Assembly (NCBI RefSeq): GCF_964204645.1 | Contig: NC_134028.1 | Location: 7,171,001-7,235,000 of the forward strand | From: Tubulanus polymorphus | Taxonomy: Eukaryota; Nemertea; Palaeonemertea; Tubulaniformes; Tubulanidae | Direction: 5' to 3' | DNA length: 64,000 nucleotides | Shown: positions 58,901 to 64,000 of the stretch, piece by piece | Layout: every line of letters starts with the position of its first letter | Numbering within the stretch: position 1 is the stretch's first letter | Program-made: the position numbers and the translations under genes | The notes under the pieces: model-generated | Seen by the model: the letters and a program-made list of their open reading frames with translations, nothing else | Database searches by the model: none | What the model was told of the DNA's origin: nothing

Positions 58901-61900
58901 TTACCTTATTCATTTAATTCGCGGTTCCAGATGCAGAGTTAATCGCTGCCATTCTCAGGTCGTGGTAGAAATTTCGAATGGGGTGTCTTGCATCCTGTTG
59001 CCGTTGTTAGATATTTCAGCGTGTCCCGGAGAGGTACGGCTTTTGGGATCGCCGACTCTCCGTGGGGTTAATTGTTCTTCCCGATACCTTAAGCTGTACA
59101 TTCATCTTAATTGGATTTCAGATCTAAAGCTAATTTTCGGTAATGTTGAAATTTTAGTGCCCGATAAGGTTCGCATAAAACCTTCGGTGTATAGACAGGT
59201 GGACCAAATCATGAAGTCGAAGTTTTCTTTACGACTGTACCTTAAGCATCATGACCTCTTGACGCCTATCATTGCAAAGCCCGAGGATAATCCCACTGTT
59301 CTGGTCCTTGATTCTGGTGGTCGGGGTAGTAAGAGTGATGGGTTCACTCCACTTTTGAGGGGGGAAAATAGTATCTACCCTCCCTTGCCAAGCTACCGGC
59401 CATAACCTTCTCATTTGAGATGTTGTATTTATTCTAACTATTAACTTATTATCTATCTATACACTCGTCTATTTACGAGTAAGTTCATTCGTAGTCTTTA
59501 CCTACCGTCTTCTGATAGTTTATTGGGTTGGTGTTATTGTTATTATCATCAATATGTAATACTGTTTTTCTTTATTGATTAAAGTTGAAATGGAGAGTGC
59601 ATTATTTGTCCTTGTCGTGTTCTTTTATTTACTATAATTGTAGATATAGCATTGGGAGTAATTTGATTAAGTATACGGATGCATTAGTAGTATATTAGGT
59701 TTGTTTAGATTTATATTTGTTTATACGATCGAATTGGGGGTACCGCTAAGACTGAACACATTACGTCTGAATTTGAGTTACACTGGTTTGTTATCTGGTT
59801 GGTAATGTTTTGATACATACATTCATTTGAGTCTTTTTCCTGGCGATAACTGCGACCTTGTAAAGATTTCGTAGAGTTGCTGCCTGCTCGACAGTGCCAC
59901 GATCCAGGATGTGATCGACTCCAGTATATGCTGCTGTTTATCCAGAGTTACTCGTCACTATGCTGTGACTTACTATTGCGATACGAACAGATTCTCGTTG
60001 CGATGTGCGTTTAACTGCTGGTTAGCTGATCTCCGATGTATTGTTGTCACCCGGAAAACTGGAAGACCTATGATGTGGGTCGAGTCGCTCTCGTACTGAT
60101 GCGTTCCTGGTCTCGACATGACTTAGCTATCCATCGCCATGTATTACGTTTTGCTGCAGTTTAGTCGTTACGCTAGCGCCGTTTTATATCCTAGTGTAGT
60201 TCTACTCAATCGAACATTTGCAATTTTACCTCAGTGTTCCGATAGCGATTTGTAACGTCTCGACCTATTGTTTTGGCGCTAACGCATGCGATCGTACAGA
60301 CACTTTATTTAGATGACATCTCTATCGATACTGGTTGTTGCGTTAGCTCCAGTTATGTCATTTATTGCCATACTATATCGCTATATCGTTTCGTATGGTG
60401 TTAGTTCCGTGTTTATCGTACTTTTTTGCGCCTGTTGATGTGATGATTCCTTACCTTCGCTGTGTTTCGTCAGATGATTACCTATTTAGTAGTAATGATC
60501 GTTGGAAGGGAAGTCCGTTTCTCCAGTATTTGACTGTGTTAGTTGCTGTTCCATGGTGAATAGTCGCTGTTCCATGATGAATTGGTGTTGCTGTTCCGTG
60601 ATAAACTGGTGTCGCTGCATGGTTAAGAATTGACTTTTGGAATTGGATATGATTATATGAACTTTAAACTTTCCGCTATTTTCGATGTATAATTTGCTGT
60701 AATATTTTGTAATCGTATTTCATTGTATGATTGTGTAGGTTGTTCACTGAGTTCCGGTTGTCTCGTCTTGATTTTCGGGACGAAAATATTAAGTCCAGGG
60801 GGATATTAGGAAAGTTATATTCATTCCATAATTTGTGAGTAACAGCAGCTATAGGTTTAGAGCAAATTCATAGTTCCTGGTATCGTGGATAAACTCAGTT
60901 TGAACCGAACTAATTCAGCCGTGAAAACCATTCAGTTTTGGGCCGCCAGTTCTCCATAAATCATTATTTTAATATCAGATCAGCATATGGTTTTCACATT
61001 AGTTTCACTTGCTACCAGGGACTATAATCACTGAATTAATAAATTTAAACAGTTGCTGTTATCATAAAAGGGAATTCATATAGTTGGTGCTCGCGCGACG
61101 TGGCAGTACTGCGACGTGGCAGTTTCGTGGCAGTTTCGCGAGTGCCTATATAAGGGAGGTCCCTGAAACAGAGAGGAGAAAGAGAGGGAGAGACAGAAAG
61201 AGACAGAACACCGGAACTGGAACAGCCATAAGCAAGTAGAAAAATAAAAGCGTAATATCAACTGGAGAAGAGTCTTTCCAACTTGTCATTTACTATCACA
61301 TAGAAACTAGATAAATATTCAGCTCTTTGGAATAAGTTGCGTTGAAAACGATTACGGACTGGAAGTTATAGAAATTACAGACTGGTTATATGAAATACTA
61401 CTCGAAGGTATCATTTTTTAGCTATATATTTTGATTCACTAATAACCACTAGGGAATATTTCTGTTATATTTCATCGCGCTTCACAAGGGATTGATTTAA
61501 CAATCTATCAGACATTTTGAATCTAGCTTTTCATCAAGTGAATATAGAACCCAAAACCGCGGGACTGGATTGGGAAGACTCCGAAATCTAGATTAAACCG
61601 CTGAAATGGATTATGGTCAAATTAGATCTAGAACTGTGAAACTAGTTTCAAATAATAGGCAAATCCACAAGTGCACTTTCAGACTAAAATCCTGACTAAT
61701 TATTCAAACACAAACTAGAAAATCCTATTATTCAAACAGCTGCAGAACTTCAAAATTGTGGGTTTATCGTTTGATTGTTATAGCGCAATTAATGTTAATG
61801 ATATATGCTATAAACAGTTTACAATATATCAAGCTAGATTAATCTATCCAGGAAATCGATGAATTAGAATAATTCTAACGACATTAACCTGGATATCTAC

Positions 61901-63814
61901 TCTACCTAAAATATCCAGCGTAAAGTCGTTAAAATGAGCAAGCTTACCATCCAAATATTCCAACCGGCATTCTGTAGGGTTCCTTTCTATTCTAGTCATG
62001 CCAATAGCTTTTTTGAATGACTGCATCATAAAATCGACAATTTCATACTCGTTCGCCTGTCCAGCTATGCATTCCATCGCGTACGTGTAGCCCTCCAAAA
62101 TGATCGCGATCATGAAATTAACCATCATGAAATTCACGATGATAACGAATGCCACGAACATGAGCGGTGCCATCACGGGACTGACTGCCTGCATTCGTCG
62201 GAAATTGAATTTATCTGCAATGAAGATGTAAAACTGTTTTGTAAATAATTCGGGCTTCTTTACACAAATGTCCGTTGCAGAGAGGCGGATAAATCTCAAC
62301 CAAACCCTCTATCAACGCACACGACGCCGGGAAACACAGATACAGGAGACACATGACAGACGCGGAAACATATTTGATATAGGAAACATTATTTCCCGAA
62401 GCAATGTTTATCCGTTTCTCGTAAACCACAGGAAACGCATGCAGAAAAATATTTCTATCCCCTGTTCCTGCGTTTCTCCGTACCACAGGCGTTGGACTTA
62501 AATAGACACTGAATGGGTGACTGTGCCAAATCCGTAACCTCCAGATGGAACCCTTTGAGCCTACATCCCTGGTAAAACATCATTCAATGAGTTCCTAGTC
62601 TAACACTCACTTAGCATCATGTTCAACAATGTCTCCATACTAGCTATGAACGTCGAATATTCTCTCAAACGGACCATGAACTTCAGGTGACACAAACTAA
62701 CAAATCCTAAAAACAGGATCAAGAACACGACCAGAAATCTCATTAGCGGCCAGGACAACCATTTCATCATCAAGGCCAGGGCGCAAATTCTTTTGTTAAA
62801 ACGCAGTAGCTTTAAGCCTTGAAGTGTCGATAGAAATACGATCATTGCGAGTAGGTAAACCGACAACTGAAAATATATAATGACGTTTAACATTACAAAT
62901 AGATGACCATGTACTCAGAATTGGATATCTAGTTTATTCGTTTCTAGTTTCGTTAGTTGTATTCCGTGAAAATTACCTCGTCATACAAAACGACATAGTC
63001 GAGATTTATGAATTTGGTTCTGTCCGTCATCATTTCAGCCATTGCGTACGCCCCGAAGAATCGCACTATTTGCATGAATATGGCCACAAATCCCATGAAT
63101 ATCACCGCAAACTCGTAAACATCCCAAAATGACTGCAAAAACAAGAAAACTATCTTGAACGTTTATTGACGCCTCGAAAAATAACACGTATATTGCTTAA
63201 TATTGTCGACAAACAATAAAATGTGATAAAGTTGTATGGATAGGGATCAATAAACTTATTTTGGATTTGATTATATCGATAATTGAATTGAATTGACCGG
63301 CGACCAGTCTAACCCACATTTATCGATGATGTAGTGCACATGTCAAAATTCTTATCATTAAGAAAATAGAATAAGAGTTATGAAATATATCTAATTAAGA
63401 AATAAACCCAAAGATTCATAATTGTAATCGTTATTTTGAAAGCCAATATTGTTGACAGTGCACATCAACTCACACCACAACGCATATTAGATATCAATAT
63501 ATATCAACATTATTGTAACGGTTTCACCGGATTAATAGTCAGACACGCAGTCGTTAGAAAAAAGTATAACTCAGTAAAATCCGATATCAAAAAGTAACAT
63601 AAATACTCATTTTAATTTTCATATGTTGACACGTATGTCATACTTACACTGAAATATTGGCGTCGACCGATTTTCCGCAGTCTCTTCGAAGCTCGCACCG
63701 CGAAATAGACCAGGAACCCGAGAAAAATGAATTGGAAAAAGAACATCACTGAGTTTGTAGGTGTCATTCCTTTCTCCAGGCGCATTACTGTCACTTTATA
63801 CTTTGTAAATGCAC
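49933..63814 (-). CDS. Polycystin-1-like channel protein, 3' part (5' end outside window)
   Basis: Exons in transcript order: 63648-63814, 62977-63132, 62611-62866, 61948-62214, 49933-50111; 1023 nt in frame, giving the last 340 aa. The segments match the polycystin (PKD) channel domain: S2/S3-like helices, the LSTLQGLKLLRFNKRI block typical of PKD1-type proteins, S5, a pore helix with LLNMML, then S6 (PLMFVAFVIIVNFMMVNFMI) and AIILEGY. The last exon adds a charged coiled-coil tail ending ...KKRNIIIS, as in other polycystins. It should act as a ciliary or membrane cation-channel subunit. PKD1, PKD1L or PKDREJ cannot be separated from this part. The last intron (50112-61947) contains the 11.2-kb LTR element in opposite orientation; without it the intron would be about 0.66 kb. 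A TTTATT at 49685 is a candidate polyA signal. Confidence 0.88.
50128..50621 (+). repeat. 5' LTR
   Basis: 494 bp beginning ATATTAGG and ending TTTACTAT, so without the usual TG...CA ends. Holds a TATATAAG box at about 50472, tandem GACGTGGCAGT motifs just upstream of it (50425-50460), and AATAAA near 50569. A purine-rich GAGAGGAGAAAGAGAG tract marks the likely transcript start region. Confidence 0.95.
50630..51730 (+). CDS. gag: Gag polyprotein
   Basis: 366 aa. Capsid-like region (residues about 25-190) with the retrotransposon gag pattern (FLRDFEARVNFGGWKKSKAV ... PMCLSGRARNYF, then the YISRVVGVATRLSK block). Two CCHC zinc knuckles follow at about 244-258 (CENCKTAGHTTARC) and 268-281 (CHNCGRRGHIARNC), with a Pro/Gln-rich tail. 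It assembles particles and binds RNA. The ATG lies only 8 nt after the LTR, so the primer-binding region overlaps the start of the gene. It ends inside a frameshift signal that leads to pol. Confidence 0.95.
   Translation: MQLQAQIASLDTDTTDKLPFKPEDTFSGNSDEDVNSFLRDFEARVNFGGWKKSKAVAAFPMCLSGRARNYFYELKEQSKDEQGNATDVTLENVFKLFKEKFGGKDMEWVLQSEFYSIKMKEGESLDSYISRVVGVATRLSKRGDDILQPFIHGLLPNTKAFVLGKCPTSLDQAINYARLAVELDKLVPAQAQVRSINLDYSRQVALEQEVKGLNEKLTQLLSLQRSNDGGNQRRPIRLSDGRPYCENCKTAGHTTARCRRSNNSNITCHNCGRRGHIARNCRAQRYDSSQRAQFHRPEPPPRPPQRYQYQDYCSIPLNPNAQHRDYPDNRSHIRSSKPGYNQPPGPNQNPPVFEVSGNEDRLMSTR
51697..51740 (+). promoter_or_regulatory. -1 ribosomal frameshift signal (gag to pol)
   Basis: Slippery heptamer G GGA AAC at 51697-51703, in the correct zero-frame register (TCG GGA AAC). 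A 7-nt spacer follows, then a perfect 10-bp stem (GGCTTATGAG 51711-51720 with CTCATAAGCC 51731-51740) and a 10-nt loop that contains the gag stop codon (51728-51730). The pol frame is -1 to gag and is open from here into the long pol ORF. Confidence 0.92.
51703..56745 (+). CDS. pol: Pol polyprotein with C-terminal chromodomain
   Basis: Expressed as Gag-Pol by -1 frameshifting; no ATG is needed, although GTG/ATG codons occur near 51794. From 51796 it runs 1649 aa. Positions from there: Asn/Ser-rich linker (1-330), retropepsin with DSGA at about 399-402, reverse transcriptase with the FLDD catalytic box at about 842-845, RNase H with TDASN near 991, integrase with the HHCC zinc domain (from about 1207, HDEHISGH...CPACNQRK) and the D,D35E core (VDCVGP, SDRGSN near 1338, then the GLCEV glutamate), a GPF module (FRGPF), and a chromodomain at about 1589-1640 (IIKEILGDK, FKIWWEGY, TFEPEENI). 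All catalytic residues are visible and the frame is uninterrupted, so it appears functional. A chromodomain would direct insertion to marked chromatin. Confidence 0.96.
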   Translation, partial: RRSAYEYEVTHKPWPQQTICRYERENGVYPNVYNSTGCIHNSDKIITYGDNQLNSCYSNNRWYSDSSKLIGSTLENSCSFIADNDVRKSQYESKVPINVDNLNSVYDNSLCTRGTVSHEGINEKLSVDNNSNSNNDSKPSLEVTTQKGPTEQVINATEIKSSESELAENSEICKEVFLKCGNDSILSNENNSELTDSNLNKNFRVANNNIVSSAEGTSSKELYTKDKQSKTIIDSCEKDTDTIINNDDNIHIRKISTNDAEADLASKMNRDPVPFDPGEDIQGLCRWAVKKLRSIRCIRQNQIIENCWKRVRRKWSPVCLRTGEEILHDLTNFLDCVSKLNTGTSVDNSTLDFEDKCRIFIKELATVECEDSFDQSILKELNTLLERLANLSKDDKSMKHANEQSTTILASVASTVPAKINNGCYNVLIDSGAMISVMDSQIYHKSPSLKTIPIKEGQLRVAHSANGTPIKLEGTVEIPIQIGQEKFRQTVYLASPLQQKLILGLDFMNEKRVQLDFCTGTMSLDNGYPIQLQKQVGLGHQAKVTAISDITIPPKSECKISAKLSDYLADHNYVLFEPDVYLKTRYNIESNECIVEVYKKQVPIKLHNTTNTPLNIRKGTAIGFVTLDYSAVSQDRFDLMNQLNEQSDIKDNSSFAVNHLDIDVTNSDLSPNGRKKLEVLLEEYRDIFAKDSGELTRANVPWQHRIHTGVTPPIRLRPYRPPVALREAEDKLVKKLAEQGIVRESTSEWASPCILVRKGGQTNPDGSPSYRLVHDYRQLNKATKIDTFPGPTIAEIFTNIGKRKGRIFTTLDLHSGYFQIPMHPDSIEKTAFVCNSGKWEYLKMAQGLAGAPATFWRNITYVLRDVLHDICEVFLDDIIIFSEDEESHFEHLRLVFQRLREAKLKLKSTKCHFFSKIVKYLGYLVTESGLLPCGEKIDKVKNCAVPKNLKTLRGFLGLTGFYRSFIKDYATISKPLTALLQKDIKFVWSKECQTAFETLKAALQTPPILKFPDFDKPFILQTDASNFACGMVLSQVGEDGKEHPIEYASKQFNKAELNYNTTRKELAAILYGVRHFRPFLYGRQFIIQTDHISLSFLQRMKNPTPQLLRILDELSEYDFQIRHKSGRIHGNADGLSRMKFDDPIDDLAVVSEVDVDSVLKEQMEDGHLADIINYLTSGILPINNKDDARTVLLSADQYTLNDKGVLYHIPRPAKNQNGDYFLQLVVPESLKLDILKFMHDEHISGHFGIPKTYSRIYQNYYWKNMYRDVKHFVNSCPACNQRKKPSKPARAPVQPQDIPDGPFVKISVDCVGPITKSEDGMTQIVVFVCNFTRYCEAFAVPDITAPTIARVMYDQILLRYGFPRELLSDRGSNFLSEMIEEILKRAKIKHKRTASFNPKCNGLCEVTNKSIKTLLSMMISEKQTDWTKYLRSAVFAYNTSPMKSIANFSPFYLMFLRHPNTPLDNALLEPTINPGNLNEHVRFAQNKLEYVYKVARDALGNAQSDFKKQYDKKASAPDFRVGDHCWVFFPNFRKGLTRKLQKRFRGPFQVTKIIGPSTYKLKCAKTGKYMKSPVAADRLKPFIHRDDLPIGTQPDDHGDPLDQDLATNDDDLVDIPDDVYIIKEILGDKIINGKRHFKIWWEGYTRQEATFEPEENILNPKLVEDYFKSKKKVKKNLGVN
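56753..57187 (+). pseudogene. env: Envelope protein, N-terminal portion (frame broken)
   Basis: Likely starts at the ATG at 56789, 8 nt after a strong splice acceptor (TTCCTTCTTTTAG at 56768-56780), which fits expression from a spliced subgenomic RNA. A hydrophobic signal peptide follows, then a short ectodomain and a furin-type RRKR site just before a hydrophobic stretch. The frame ends at 57187 because of a single-base length difference at a run of seven T (57167-57173); the following ORF continues in another frame. Described only as found. Confidence 0.8.
57201..59405 (+). pseudogene. env: Envelope protein, fusion/transmembrane portion (frame broken)
   Basis: 734-codon open frame continuing the envelope gene in a different frame from its N-terminal part. 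Long heptad-rich helices (residues about 10-110), a cysteine-containing middle region, a predicted transmembrane segment at about 470-495, then an unusually long C-terminal region (about 235 residues) with a second hydrophobic stretch near 550-566. The layout, with its furin-type site and adjacent hydrophobic region, resembles class I-like fusion envelopes of errantivirus type, but homology is inferred from layout only. Confidence 0.75.
59409..60802 (+). other. Non-coding 3' region and polypurine tract of the LTR element
   Basis: 1.4 kb without recognisable ORFs between env and the 3' LTR. A short polypurine tract (CCAGGGGG) ends at 60802, directly before the 3' LTR. Imperfect repeats of GCTGTTCCATG type occur at about 60544-60620. 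Confidence 0.7.
60803..61296 (+). repeat. 3' LTR
   Basis: Same length (494 bp) and, by eye, same sequence as the 5' LTR, followed by the CACAT target duplication (61297-61301). Confidence 0.95.
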
Positions 63815-64000
63815 CTGAAATGAGAGCACGATTCTGAATTAAACCACTGAATTAATCGTGATTTTGCTTCAACTGGGAGAAGTACAATTGGATTTTTTGA
63901 TAGTTGTCCATCACATCTCAACACGTTGTGGACGTTTTCGTTACATATCGTCATGTTGGCTGTACTGTGGGCTCATACACTCTGACAAAATTCGATATTT

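Larger units (their letters stand above)
50128..61296 (+). mobile_element. Full-length Ty3/gypsy element with chromodomain and envelope
   Basis: An 11169-bp insertion bounded by 494-bp LTRs and a 5-bp target duplication CACAT (50123-50127 and 61297-61301). Order: LTR, gag, pol (protease, RT, RNase H, integrase, chromodomain), env, about 1.4 kb non-coding, PPT, LTR. PR-RT-RH-IN order and the GPF-type integrase tail place it in Ty3/gypsy (Metaviridae). The two LTRs read identically by eye, so it inserted recently. It is antisense to the host polycystin gene. The envelope frame is broken, so this copy is not a complete env-bearing element as read. Confidence 0.96.

Overview
The window is animal nuclear DNA: genes are split by many short GT-AG introns, spacers are AT-rich, and small inverted-repeat transposons are dense. 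Gene content fits a bilaterian invertebrate; a lophotrochozoan or invertebrate deuterostome is my guess, but nothing fixes the species. All exon joins were made by eye from splice motifs, phase continuity and family resemblance.

Region 1 (1.0-11.2 kb, + strand) is a complete CEP131/AZI1 gene (centriolar satellite and cilium protein; 18 coding exons, about 1117 aa). Three of its introns hold copies of a small palindrome-studded element. Region 2 (13.6-19.6 kb, - strand, tail-to-tail with CEP131) is mitochondrial FAD glycerol-3-phosphate dehydrogenase (GPD2; 14 exons, about 617 aa). It ends before the C-terminal EF-hand region found in vertebrates.

Region 3 (21.7-48.6 kb) is a tandem cluster of five small - strand genes. 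Each encodes a secreted protein made of a signal peptide plus one GON domain, the domain otherwise known at the C-terminus of ADAMTS9/ADAMTS20/GON-1. Four look intact (190-194 aa); the first carries a 4-nt frameshift. Four have a recognisable TATA box and three a matching untranslated first exon. Copies 1 and 2 lie in a segmental duplication of several kb that also carries a broken piece of GPD2. The two duplicates preserve filled and empty sites for two transposons. The long third intron of GON copy 3 contains a 3-4 kb, very AT-rich, hairpin-rich insertion with compact - strand ORFs encoding membrane-segment and zinc-finger proteins. It resembles a small DNA virus or Polinton-like remnant that I cannot assign. 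The cluster also holds Mutator-like MITEs with 9-bp target duplications.

Region 4 (49.9-63.8 kb, - strand) is the 3' part of a polycystin-1-like channel gene. Its last intron has received a full-length Ty3/gypsy-type element on the + strand (50128-61296): 494-bp LTRs identical by eye, 5-bp target duplication, gag, pol with a C-terminal chromodomain, and an envelope gene broken by one frameshift. Gag and pol are linked by a textbook -1 frameshift signal. The insertion lies 16 bp from the acceptor of the polycystin gene's last coding exon and so may affect that gene.
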